A stretch of 64,000 bases of DNA from Senegalia massiliensis (GTDB lineage: Bacteria > Bacillota > Clostridia > Tissierellales > SIT17). The stretch spans positions 1 to 64,000 of the forward strand of contig NZ_QXXA01000001.1 in NCBI RefSeq assembly GCF_009911265.1, in the 5' to 3' direction. Below, piece after piece: positions 8,193 through 16,510 of the stretch. Made by a program: the position numbers and the translations under genes. The first letter of the stretch is position 1; each line of letters starts with the position of its first letter. The notes beneath the pieces are model-generated. The model did no database searches and was not told where the DNA came from. It was given only the letters and a program-made list of their open reading frames with translations.

Positions 8193-8813
8193 ATGGATAA
8201 AATTATACTTGGAATACTTATGTTAAAGCGTATTACAATTTATGAAATACGGAATATAATTAAATTGAATTTTAAATCAATGTGTAGTGATAGTATGGGT
8301 AGCATTCAGGCTTCTATTAAAAAACTATTAGCAAAAGAAATGATCATTTACAATGAATTCGTAGACAATGGTATAAATAAAAAGGTATATTCAATTACGC
8401 CTTGTGGAAGATCGTTCTTTTTAGAATGGCTTAATACTCCTATGGATATCACAAAAACAAAAAATATGGAATTATCAAAATTATTATTTATGGGCTTTAT
8501 TCCAAAAAACGATCGCATTAATATTATTAGTAAAGTTATTGATAATACAAAAAAAGAGCTAGAATACTTGCAATCTATACTAAGTTCACTAGAAAATAGT
8601 GAGTATAATAAAAGTAGATATTTGGAAGATTTACAGAAAGATTTTGAATATATGGAGGGAATTATAGATGCTACTGGAAATGAAGATATAGAGAAGAATA
8701 TTATCGATATAAATAAGTTTGAAAATTTGACATTGCAGCTTGGAATGGATACTACTGAATTTTACTTGGAATGGTTTATTAAATTAAAAAATTCAATAGA
8801 AAGTGATGTATAG
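8193..8813 (+). CDS. PadR family transcriptional regulator
   Basis: The 206-aa protein starts MDKIILGILMLKRITIYEIRN, the PadR opening (normally ILG.L...PM.GYEI), followed by a winged helix (S..SIQASIKKLLAKEMIIYNE, wing VYSITPCGRSFFLEWL, to about residue 80). The C-terminal half is long and helical, as in PadR proteins with the Vir_act_alpha_C dimerisation domain. An AAGGAG ribosome site precedes the ATG. PadR regulators usually repress a nearby exporter or detoxification gene. The adjacent downstream gene is a broken acetyltransferase. Confidence 0.85.
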   Translation: MDKIILGILMLKRITIYEIRNIIKLNFKSMCSDSMGSIQASIKKLLAKEMIIYNEFVDNGINKKVYSITPCGRSFFLEWLNTPMDITKTKNMELSKLLFMGFIPKNDRINIISKVIDNTKKELEYLQSILSSLENSEYNKSRYLEDLQKDFEYMEGIIDATGNEDIEKNIIDINKFENLTLQLGMDTTEFYLEWFIKLKNSIESDV

Positions 8814-8845
8814 AATTATTAAGATTTATTTTGAAGAAAGGGTGA

Positions 8846-9439
8846 ATTCAAATTACTAATATAAAAATAAAGAACCAAAAAAATAGTTTGAAAGAATATC
8901 AAGAGGATATTGCAAAGATATTTGTAGAAGGGTTTTATGATAAGTTTTCAGGTTTATGTAGTGATAAAGAAAATCTTATAAAAATATTTATGGGTTCTTT
9001 TTGTTCAGAGTCAGTATATATTGCATATATTTAAGATAAACCAGTAGGTATAATGGGAATTTCAGATAATAAGAAGAGAGTATTATCTTTAGACAAAAAA
9101 AGATTTAAAACATATTTAGGATATATAAAAGGAATTTTTTCATACCATATATTTAAAAAAGAATTTAATGAACCATTATATTATAAAAATAATGTTGCTT
9201 ATATAGACTTCATAACCACCTTAGTAGAGGCAAGAGGTAATAATGTTGCAAGAACACTTTTAAAAATCTTGTTAGAAGATAAAAGGTATTCAGAATTTAT
9301 TTTAGAGGTAGGAGATACTAATAATATAGCTTTAAATTTATATACAAAGATGGGATTCGAAGAGTTTGACAGAAAAACAGAAAAATACCCTAAACAGACA
9401 GGATTTAATGAACGTATATTTATGAAATTTAAATATTAA
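8846..9439 (+). pseudogene. GNAT-type N-acetyltransferase, broken
   Basis: A continuous frame of about 198 codons encodes a GNAT acetyltransferase: an N-terminal half (IAKIFVEGFYDKFSGLC, about residues 23-39) and a C-terminal acetyl-CoA part (FITTLVEARGNNVARTLLKI, then LEVGDTNNIALNLYTKMGFEE). It has no ATG or other good start behind its ribosome site, and an in-frame TAA at 9032-9034. The segment from ATG 9053 (128 aa) could be translated alone but would lack the N-terminal fold. The acetyl-CoA loop also departs from the Q/RxxGxG/A consensus. It follows the PadR gene closely and may have been its target. Confidence 0.7.
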
Positions 9440-9552
9440 ATTTTTCAAAATCTTGGTGCTTTTTTTATTTTAAATTAAAATCGAAGTGAATCAGAAAAAT
9501 TTCAAAATATTTTATGTATGGCAAATCACTAGAAGGAATAGAGTAGCTAATA

Positions 9553-9729
9553 ATGCTGATGCCTAATTTTTATCCAAGAAGAAGTGGCATAGTCATTAAC
9601 AATTATTTCATCAGTAATTCTATTATAATGATGATATCAGGGACAATTGAAATATTGCTTTTCTTTAATTTACTAAGATTTAATATAGAAATTAATAGAT
9701 TTAAAAAAGAAGCTGGAATACATGAATAA
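9553..9729 (+). other. Short open frame, possible membrane protein remnant
   Basis: A 58-codon frame (MLMPNFYPRRSGIVINN, then IIMMISGTIEILLFFNLLRF) has one hydrophobic segment and a charged tail, but no ribosome site. It probably survives from a decayed membrane protein gene. The rest of 9440-9875 shows only scattered short frames. Confidence 0.25.
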
Positions 9730-9875
9730 AAAATATTTATTAAGATTGTTTTGATTTTAGGTATTGTATTAAAATGGATTTAAGATATAAGAAATTTAAT
9801 GAGTAATGAATAATTGTAGATTTATGTGTAATAGGAACTATTTATATTTTATTTATACCTAAAATAAATATTTTT

Positions 9876-9904
9876 ATGGAGCACAATAACTGGAAGTGCT
9901 CCAT
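9876..9904. repeat. 9-bp inverted repeat
   Basis: ATGGAGCAC (9876-9884) and GTGCTCCAT (9896-9904) form a stem with an 11-base loop, just before a longer palindrome. Confidence 0.5.
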
Positions 9905-9909
9905 GTTTC

Positions 9910-9946
9910 TTTGCAGTTGATTTTGTCGACCAAAATCAACTGCAAA
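9910..9946. promoter_or_regulatory. 16-bp perfect inverted repeat, possible operator
   Basis: TTTGCAGTTGATTTTG (9910-9925) and its exact complement (9931-9946) flank TCGAC. There is no T tract outside the stem, so it is unlikely to be a terminator. It lies about 50 bases before a broken XRE regulator gene and could have been its operator, or the end of a lost mobile element. Confidence 0.45.
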
Positions 9947-9998
9947 TCCTTTGAGCTTTTAACAACAGCAAGTTATAATTAAAGCAAGAGGTGATAAG

Positions 9999-10730
9999 AT
10001 GAAAGAAATAAATATTGCAAAAACGCTAGTATTTAAGAGAAAAGAAAAAGGCATTACTCAAGAGGAATTAGCAAAATATATCGGTGTTTCAAAGGCCGCT
10101 ATTTCTAAATGAGAAACAGAACAAAGTTATCCTGATATTACTTTTTTGCCACAACTTGCTACTTACTTTAACATTAGTATAGATGAGTTAATGGATTATA
10201 AGCCACAAATGTCAAAAGAGAATATTTGCAAGCTTTACCATAAGTTAGCAGCTGATTTTACATTGAACCCCTATGATGATGTTTTAAATAATTGTAGAGA
10301 TATAATCAAAAGATATTATTCTTGCTTTCCCCTTCCCCTTCTATTGCAAATGGGAGTTTTGATACTCTTTCATAGTGATCTAGCAAAAAATACAGACAAG
10401 ACTGTCTCCTTGATTATGGAAGCAAAAGAGCTTTTTGTTCGAGTAAAAAAAGAAAGTAGAGATCTGGAGGTTATCAAACAGGCACAATATATGGAAGCTA
10501 GTTGCTATATTTCTCTTGGTGATTCACAGTCTGCTGTTAAATTGCTTGAATGTATAAATAGACGACTACTTGTTGTAGAAACACTTCTTGCATCGGCTTA
10601 TAAGATGGAAGGTAAAATAAATGAAGCAAAATCTACATTTCAAATTGGAATATACCAATATGTTGTTGTATTATTTAGTCTTTTTCCTTTTTATCTTATG
10701 ATGTGTACCGAATGTATGGAAATAGAGTAA
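9999..10730 (+). pseudogene. XRE-family regulator with nonsense mutation
   Basis: Reading from ATG 9999 (ribosome site AGAGGTGAT), the frame gives a classic HTH_3 domain: LVFKRKEKGITQEELAKYIG, then VSKAAISK-stop-ETEQSYPDI, then the usual LPQLATYFNISIDELM. The stop is TGA at 10110-10112, exactly where the family has the invariant Trp of SKWE, so a single TGG-to-TGA change broke it. The downstream TPR-like domain (residues 70-225) ends early in an unrelated tail compared with full-length family members of about 350 aa or more. Confidence 0.8.
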
Positions 10731-10864
10731 AATTAAAAGATGTATTTAAAATAATGAGAAGTCAATAAAAAGTATGATAGTAACTTTTAAAGTATAATCT
10801 TCATATATTATTATTAAGCTTATGAAATTATAAGCTAATATAGACTTTAGAAGGAGGATTATTA

Positions 10865-10972
10865 ATGTCAGGATATAATAGAGGTTGTGGAGTTGATAGT
10901 GAATTATTATTCTTTTTCCTATTACTTGTAGTATTATTTAGTCAGTGCTATGGAGGGTATGGAGACTGTTAA
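10865..10972 (+). CDS. YjcZ-like small hydrophobic sporulation-type peptide
   Basis: A 35-residue product: a Gly/Cys/Tyr-rich start (MSGYNRGCGVDSE), one hydrophobic helix (LLFFFLLLVVLF) and a short Gly/Tyr/Cys tail ending GGYGDC. This is the layout of the YjcZ/YrbG-like small spore proteins of Firmicutes. A strong AGGAGG lies at 10852-10858. Three cysteines may cross-link it in the spore coat. Homology is judged by composition only, so function is tentative. It supports a spore-forming host. Confidence 0.65.
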   Translation: MSGYNRGCGVDSELLFFFLLLVVLFSQCYGGYGDC

Positions 10973-11029
10973 TTTACTATAAAGAGAGAGAGCTTTAAAG
11001 CAAGGCCACTGAAAAAGTCTTAGGTAAAT

Positions 11030-11079
11030 AAAACAAGCATAACTCCTACAACAATTGTTGTAGGAGTTATGCTTGTTTT
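11030..11079. terminator. 50-bp perfect palindrome, terminator or IS end
   Basis: Two 25-bp arms meet with no spacer (centre 11054/11055), beginning with AAAAC and ending with GTTTT. It could terminate the small spore-type gene. It also sits immediately before an IS1182-type transposase remnant and may be that element's upstream hairpin. Confidence 0.65.
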
Positions 11080-11084
11080 AGTGT

Positions 11085-11303
11085 AAAATATATAATTTAA
11101 TTATTCCTAAAGATAATATCCTTAGACAAATAAATGGAATGATTGATTTTTCATTCGTTAATGATGAATTGGTTGCAAAATACTGTTCTGATAATGATAG
11201 AGCTGCAATTGATCCACTAAGAATGTTTAAATATCTTTTTTTAAAAGTGATTTATCAGATGTAGGTGTTGTAGAGCGTTCTAGATATGGCACCAGAATAA
11301 GGA
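11085..11303 (+). mobile_element. IS1182-family transposase fragment
   Basis: The N-terminus of a DUF772/IS1182-type transposase is readable: IIPKDNILRQINGMIDFSF, AAIDPLRMFKYLFLKVIYQ. After a frameshift comes LSDVGVVERSRYG, then MAPE-stop. The DDE domain is missing and the gene is dead. No terminal inverted repeats are identifiable apart from the adjacent long palindrome. Confidence 0.7.
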
Positions 11304-11399
11304 ATTATTAATCCAAACTCTTTAATTAAATTCGGAGTATTCCTTATAAGATTTGCCACTTTTTTTATGTTGAAGTATTATATTTAAATTCTAATCTTT

Positions 11400-11735
11400 A
11401 CATAATTTATTACTGATATTTCTAATTTTGTGATAGCTTTTCTTATTGAAATTATAAGCTCATCCATAAATATTTCACTTAATTGCTTCTTCTGCTAATT
11501 TTATCCCTATTTCATGAGTTAATTTAGGTGTAAGAGTATCTCCAGGATCAAATGATTGGATTAAATGTTTTGCTAAATTTTCAGAAGTGCTATTCCAATT
11601 TTTCCTAATTAAATTAAATTCTATAGATACAGTTTCATGACTGTAAGCAAAAGTAGATATCAGAATATTTTCATCAGTTTTATCTTTATCGCATACATAG
11701 TCAATAGATTTTTGTAATTGCTATATCTCATCTAA
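11400..11735 (-). pseudogene. MOBP-type relaxase remnant
   Basis: On the minus strand, segments match the N-terminus of MobA/VirD2-type relaxases: SIDYVCDKDKTDENILIST, SENLAKHLIQSFDPGD, then LTHEIGIKLAEEAIK-stop. The catalytic histidine triad region (normally H.DK.H.HNH) further on is too degraded to read. Several in-frame stops. It follows the MobC-like fragment in the usual mobC-mobA order, so this was a mobilisable element. Confidence 0.6.
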
Positions 11736-11943
11736 CATCTTCTTTGTAATATCTATCAGTAGAATTAATCTTTTTAGCAATTTGATTTATATTAGATTGA
11801 ATCCTAGTTAGGTTCATATTCATTTTTTTAATAAAGACTCTCATATTTGTTGCATCTATAGCACCCATTCTATTTAAAATTAATTCTTTTTCTTCTTCTG
11901 TAACCACTACATTTAAATCAATATTTCTCAATCTATTTTTCAT
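11728..11943 (-). pseudogene. MobC-like mobilisation protein, internally deleted
   Basis: A 71-aa frame begins MKNRLRNIDLNVVVTEEEKE with LNRMGAIDATNMRVFIKKM, the ribbon-helix-helix start of MobC relaxosome proteins. It then jumps to NINQIAKKINSTDRYYKED, the conserved C-terminal motif. The central 20-30 residues of the family are missing. A GAAGGAG ribosome site is still present. It pairs with the relaxase remnant just downstream, so it is very likely non-functional. Confidence 0.65.
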
Positions 11944-12338
11944 CGGTATGCTCCTTCTTTAATTTATTTAGGGTATTAGAGATACTCCCTAACAAGTAAT
12001 ATATCAATACAAACAGTTAGGTTTAGATGATATATTTTAGTTTTATTAAACTGCTAAAACAGACATTGAGATAGTGGTGTGATTACTTAGAATAATTGAT
12101 TTTACTTAACTTAGCAAGATTTTTTCGCATGACACTATATTGAGAATAAATCCAATACAATCAATTTTGTTGAATGGTAAGAGTGTATTGCACCATTTTT
12201 GATGCACAAATGTTTGTTTATGTTGATGTGGATTCTATATGATAAAATATATATACTGACAGAGGGATATTGAAAAATTCAATTTCGTTAAAAATTGCTT
12301 GAGTTGAAACAAAAGGGTATAGAATAGTAGGTGATATA
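11944..12338. other. Intergenic region without visible gene
   Basis: About 395 bp between divergently oriented mob relics and the AraC gene. No convincing ORF, RNA or repeat. It presumably contains the AraC promoter near its right end. Confidence 0.5.
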
Positions 12339-13220
12339 ATGGATTATCAGCAAACAGTACTTTCCGCAATAGATTATATTGAGAATAATATGTTCGAAGA
12401 AAATGTATATCATCATTTATTTGACCATATTTTTCTTTCAAAGTACCATTTTCATAGAATCTTTTATACGATGACAAATGAAACAATTGCAGACTATATT
12501 AGAAAGAGAAAGTTTACAATTATTGCTAAAAAACTAAAATTTACGAATGAAAAAATAATCGATATAGCATTTGCGTGTGGCTATAATTCACATGAGTCTT
12601 TTACAAGAGCTTTCAAGAAATATTTTAGTATATCACCAAGTGAATTTAGAAAGAATCCAAATGAAAATAAGTTGTTAGTCATGGATTGTATTGATAAAAG
12701 AAAGCTTTCCAATATTTATTTTCAATCAAATTATGTGCCGTATTTCGAGTCTATTGATCAACTAACCCTTACTGGTATTAGAGGAACAGTTGATTTAATG
12801 ACAGTGAATGTTCAAAGCTATTGGAGCCAATTGCTTGAATATTTTTCTGATAACTGTATACAGCCAAATGGAGATTACTTATATATGATTTGGGAAAGTG
12901 TTGGTTGTGATCCAAGGAAGATAGATTTCAGTGAGCAGCAAAATGTTTTTATAGGTGGTGTGTTTTATGATGCCAAGAAAAAGATGGATCAATCATTGAT
13001 TAGTAATCAAGCATATGCATGTTTTAGATTAACCCAAACCTTTGAGTATTTACATGACTTATACAGCTATATTTATTTTTCATGGTTTAAGAAATCTGAT
13101 ATGATTTTAGATGATAACTATATCATTGAGCGTTACAGCAAAGATTTTTCTTTTGAGCAGAAAACTGGTTTCATGGAAATCCTGGTTCCTATAAAAAAGC
13201 AACAGATGTCAAGAAAATAA
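12339..13220 (+). CDS. AraC-family regulator with GyrI-like effector domain
   Basis: The 293-aa protein has two helix-turn-helix motifs at its N-terminus (about residues 1-105: HHLFDHIFLSKYHFHRIF, then IIDIAFACGYNSHESFTRAFKKYFSISPSEFRK). A C-terminal domain (about 130-290) resembles the GyrI/Rob ligand-binding fold used to sense small amphipathic or drug-like molecules. The ribosome site is weak (TAGGTGAT). It is followed after 48 bp by a C45-type acyltransferase gene on the same strand, which it may control. Confidence 0.85.
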   Translation: MDYQQTVLSAIDYIENNMFEENVYHHLFDHIFLSKYHFHRIFYTMTNETIADYIRKRKFTIIAKKLKFTNEKIIDIAFACGYNSHESFTRAFKKYFSISPSEFRKNPNENKLLVMDCIDKRKLSNIYFQSNYVPYFESIDQLTLTGIRGTVDLMTVNVQSYWSQLLEYFSDNCIQPNGDYLYMIWESVGCDPRKIDFSEQQNVFIGGVFYDAKKKMDQSLISNQAYACFRLTQTFEYLHDLYSYIYFSWFKKSDMILDDNYIIERYSKDFSFEQKTGFMEILVPIKKQQMSRK

Positions 13221-13268
13221 AATATAATCTGATAAACTTATTTATAGAAAGATAAAAGGAGGAAGATA

Positions 13269-14285
13269 ATGTATAAACCAAGATTTAAAGGGACGCACTA
13301 TGAAATGGGAAATCACTATGGAAAACTATTAAAAAAACACCAAGTTGATTTGTCACCATTGCTGAATTTCAACACTGAAAGAATTGATATGGGAAAGAAA
13401 TCTTTAAAAATATGTGAAATCATATATCCTGAGATTATTGATGAAATCCGGGGGATGGCAGAGGGGCTATCTGTTGACTATTTAAAATTGGGAACGTTTT
13501 TAATAACAGCAGGAGCCTATTCATTTGATGTGGGCTGCACAACTTTTGCATATATTGAAGATGACGAAGTTTATTTTGTTAGAAATCATGACATGTTTGT
13601 TCAACTTAGAAAGACCACAGAAAGCGCCTTTTATAAACCTAATAAAGGGAATGTTTTTTTAGGTCATGGAGATAGCTTGATAGGAAAAGAAGATGGAATA
13701 AATGAACATGGTTTAGCGGTAGGAATGACTTTTGTAGCACCTAGAACAATACAGCCAGGTTTGAATTTTTTGATGATTGTGAGAATGTTATTGGAAAAAT
13801 GTAAAGATGTTGATGAAGCGATTAAACTGCTTGAGAACATACCATCAATGACCTCACAGTGTTTTATATTGGCAGATTCATTAGGACACTTAGCAGTTGT
13901 AGAAATGTGTCCAGATCATATGGCAGTCAGGTATCCTAAATCCGATGAAAGATTTATTGTTGCTACGAATCATTTTATTAAAAAAGAAATGAAAAAATTT
14001 GATTGTAAGCCAGAAGAGAACTGGTATTCAACATTAGACCGTTATGATACTGTCACTAAAAATCTGCAAAGTGGAAGAGACTATTCAAGAGAATTAGGTA
14101 TAGAAATTGCATCTGGGAAAAGAGGATTTTTATGTCAATATGATAAAAAGCTTTCTTTTGACACTTTATGGTCTGTGAGTTATCATTTGAACACTCTTTC
14201 TATAAAAAGAGCAGAAGGGAATCCTAGACGAGCGAAGTATAAATTTGACTATCGCCTGGAAAAATTGAAGAATGAATTACTATAA
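13269..14285 (+). CDS. C45-family peptidase / acyl-CoA:6-APA acyltransferase-like NTN hydrolase
   Basis: A 338-aa protein of the penicillin acyltransferase-like (peptidase C45) family of N-terminal nucleophile hydrolases. The family opening KGTHYEMGNHYG (8-19), the nucleophile segment DVGCTTFAYIEDD around residue 88 and RNHDMF around 105 are present, as is the later GLAVGMTFVAPR. In this family the chain is cut before the Cys, which then hydrolyses amide bonds of beta-lactams, N-acyl amino acids or bile-salt-like compounds. Substrate unknown. AAGGAGG precedes the ATG. It probably forms an operon with the AraC/GyrI regulator 48 bp upstream. Confidence 0.85.
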   Translation: MYKPRFKGTHYEMGNHYGKLLKKHQVDLSPLLNFNTERIDMGKKSLKICEIIYPEIIDEIRGMAEGLSVDYLKLGTFLITAGAYSFDVGCTTFAYIEDDEVYFVRNHDMFVQLRKTTESAFYKPNKGNVFLGHGDSLIGKEDGINEHGLAVGMTFVAPRTIQPGLNFLMIVRMLLEKCKDVDEAIKLLENIPSMTSQCFILADSLGHLAVVEMCPDHMAVRYPKSDERFIVATNHFIKKEMKKFDCKPEENWYSTLDRYDTVTKNLQSGRDYSRELGIEIASGKRGFLCQYDKKLSFDTLWSVSYHLNTLSIKRAEGNPRRAKYKFDYRLEKLKNELL

Positions 14286-14611
14286 AACCATATCTAGAGC
14301 ATGGAAAACTAAAGAGTCTCAAATTTCACAAATATGATTGCGTTGTAAAGAACACTGATAGAATAAGAAAAATTAATATAAAGTGGTGGAGTTTTTGAGA
14401 TAAGAAAACTAAAGAAATACTTAGATGGATTAAGAAACTGATCAATGGAGAACCCTATAAGAGTAAGCAGAATACCCTATTGTGATAGTTTTCAATAAAA
14501 ATAGTGAAAATTCCCCATAATCTGAGTATAAAGATTCATATAGTAAACTTATAAAAATAATGTAGGAAATTGTAAAAAGTTGAAAAATTCATAAGATTTG
14601 CAAAAATAATC
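14286..14611. other. Intergenic region without visible gene
   Basis: Only short broken frames are seen between the C45 gene and the precursor-peptide promoter (one reads TKEILRWIKKLINGEPY, origin unknown). No terminator with a clear T tract was found. Confidence 0.4.
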
Positions 14612-14640
14612 TTGACTTTTGATAAATGCTTTAATATAAT
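14612..14640 (+). promoter_or_regulatory. Strong promoter of the precursor-peptide gene
   Basis: TTGACT (14612-14617), exactly 17 bases, then TATAAT (14635-14640). It is close to consensus and about 70 bases from the peptide ATG, as expected for a highly expressed precursor. Confidence 0.75.
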
Positions 14641-14709
14641 ACATATATACATCATGGGATAATGCAAAAAGAGGTAGAACGTCATACTATACTAGGGGGT
14701 GAAAGTATA

Positions 14710-14826
14710 ATGAAAATGAAGCCAATTATTGAATCAAGTTGGAATTTACAAAATGTAGCTAATCAGGAGAGTTCAGAAATGGGACCAATGATAGGAATTG
14801 GTAGTCAGTTTTGTTGTGCTTGCTAA
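14710..14826 (+). CDS. Putative RiPP precursor peptide (38 aa)
   Basis: A 38-residue peptide with a clear leader/core split: a polar leader (MKMKPIIESSWNLQNVANQ), then ESSEMGPMIGIG and a C-terminal core SQFCCAC carrying all three cysteines. It has a strong ribosome site (AGGGGG, about 11 bases before ATG), a near-consensus promoter at 14612, and is followed by a terminator at 14890 and then a radical SAM/SPASM protein. This arrangement (short Cys-tailed peptide, leaky terminator, rSAM maturase) is typical of radical-SAM-modified peptides such as sactipeptides, ranthipeptides and the Cys-rich clostridial peptides. The exact family and modification are not recognisable from sequence alone. Confidence 0.7.
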   Translation: MKMKPIIESSWNLQNVANQESSEMGPMIGIGSQFCCAC

Positions 14827-14889
14827 GTTTAGTAAAGTAATTTAGCTTACTTTCTTGCTGAATATTTAATTCAAGAAAAGCTAAGTTAC

Positions 14890-14941
14890 AAAACCCTTCT
14901 ATCACAATAATTCAAATTGTTCAGTGATAGAAGGGTTTTTA
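14890..14941 (+). terminator. Terminator/attenuator between precursor and maturase
   Basis: AAAACCCTTCTATCAC (14890-14905) pairs perfectly with 14924-14939 around an 18-base loop and runs into T5. It would stop most transcripts after the peptide gene, giving more precursor than enzyme. Confidence 0.85.
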
Positions 14942-15124
14942 TCATAAATAACATTCATTGAAACATTTTGCTTATTGTATTTCTTGGCAATGTGAGTTGT
15001 TGCGAAATTATGTATGCGCTATAAACTTAATGGAGATGATGGGTATTTGTCTTATATATATAGGACATTCCCGATAAACATGGGACTTGATTAATATAAC
15101 AATCAGTTTTAGGGAGGGAAAGTA

Positions 15125-16510
15125 ATGAAATTAATTAAACACATGATATTTGTAGACATACACGATAACAAAAAACTGCTGATAAACTCTTTAACAGGCA
15201 CTATGGATGAAATTGATGAGCCTATTTACAAAACCCTGTCCAGATGGCAGGATTGTGAAGAGATTGTAACAGAAAATGATTTGGAGGATGAGTTATTGAG
15301 TAATCTTCAATCTAGGGGATATCTGGTAAATAACTACGAAGAGGAAGTAGCTAAAAAGAATGAAATTTTAAAGGTATTGCGTAACCAGCACGTTCAAAGG
15401 CAAAAAGACCAAAGAACTGCCGTCTTTGTTATGACTTATGACTGCAACTTCAGATGTCCTTATTGCTTTGAGGGGGATGCCTATCTTAAAAAACAGGTTA
15501 TAACTCCGACACAAATTGATGCTGCCTTAAAGCTCGCAGGTGAGGGCGTGCAGACAATATGTCTTTTTGGAGGAGAGCCGTTGCTTCCAAAAACTAGACC
15601 CGCTTTGGAACATCTTTTTAATAAAGCTCCCGATAAAATATATCAAATTTTTACCAATGGGTATTATCTGACAGAATTCCTTGATTTGCTTTTGTCTATA
15701 AATATTTCTCAAGTTTTAATAACTTTAGATGGAAGTGAAGAGTCTCACAATAGTAGGAGGATATTAGCTAATGGAAAGCCTACATTCAAAAAAATTATGG
15801 ATGGTGTGGAGAAATGTCTAGAAAGCGGGATGAATATTCGAATTAGAATGAACCTTGAGAAAAGCAATTACAAGGAAGGAATTAATTTAAGAGAAAATCT
15901 GCTTGAAAAATTTTCGGAATATAAGGACAACTTATCATTTGAATTAACCACACTAGTTGGAGACTCTTATAATGAACGAATTGATATAATGACTGAAATA
16001 TATCTTTCAGATATAAATTACTCATTCGAGGATAGGGAAAGAAGAAACAATTTTATAACTAAAAAGAATTCAATACTAGATCACTTAGTGTATGGTAGAG
16101 GCATAAATCCTTTGTACTCTTATTGCTACGCCCACGTAGATGGGATGGCATTTGACCCCTATGGAGATATTTATCCATGTTTGGGTTGTGTTGGCAATGA
16201 ACGCTTTTCTATAGGAAAGTATTATCCTTTAATTGAGTTCAAAGAAAATTCAATACGTAACCGTAACATAGAAAAAATTCCTGAATGCAGGGATTGTACA
16301 TATTCTCTTCTTTGTGGAGGAGGATGTCCTTTGAAGTTAGATGGAAACGGTGATTTTTTCAAGCCTGTGTGCTATTCCGTCAAAACTCTTTTGCATAAGG
16401 AACTTCCTTTATTTTATAGAGAAAGGGAAGAAGCTATGAAAAAAAATGAGGAAATAGTAAATAGTGATGATGGATATAACGAGAACTCGTATCGGAGAGA
16501 AGCTTACTAA
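15125..16510 (+). CDS. Radical SAM/SPASM peptide maturase
   Basis: The 461-aa enzyme has an N-terminal leader-binding-like segment (1-90), a radical SAM core with the CxxxCxxC cluster motif CNFRCPYC (C107, C111, C114), LFGGEPLL and TNGYYL strands (about 155-180), and a C-terminal SPASM domain rich in Cys (YSYCYAHVDG, GDIYPCLGCVG, PECRDCTYSLLCGGGCP, VCYS; about 340-420) for auxiliary Fe-S clusters. Enzymes of this type install thioether or other cross-links on Cys-rich peptides. The nearby 38-aa peptide is the obvious substrate. The ATG follows GGGAGGG. It resembles clostridial Cys-rich-peptide maturases, but subfamily assignment needs profile searches. The last ~15 residues look like an appended tail. 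Confidence 0.9.
   Translation: MKLIKHMIFVDIHDNKKLLINSLTGTMDEIDEPIYKTLSRWQDCEEIVTENDLEDELLSNLQSRGYLVNNYEEEVAKKNEILKVLRNQHVQRQKDQRTAVFVMTYDCNFRCPYCFEGDAYLKKQVITPTQIDAALKLAGEGVQTICLFGGEPLLPKTRPALEHLFNKAPDKIYQIFTNGYYLTEFLDLLLSINISQVLITLDGSEESHNSRRILANGKPTFKKIMDGVEKCLESGMNIRIRMNLEKSNYKEGINLRENLLEKFSEYKDNLSFELTTLVGDSYNERIDIMTEIYLSDINYSFEDRERRNNFITKKNSILDHLVYGRGINPLYSYCYAHVDGMAFDPYGDIYPCLGCVGNERFSIGKYYPLIEFKENSIRNRNIEKIPECRDCTYSLLCGGGCPLKLDGNGDFFKPVCYSVKTLLHKELPLFYREREEAMKKNEEIVNSDDGYNENSYRREAY

Noticed and set aside
10110-10112. TGA in the XRE gene as a selenocysteine codon
   Set aside because: The position is a conserved Trp of a DNA-binding helix, not a redox site; no SECIS-like hairpin was seen. 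A nonsense mutation is simpler.
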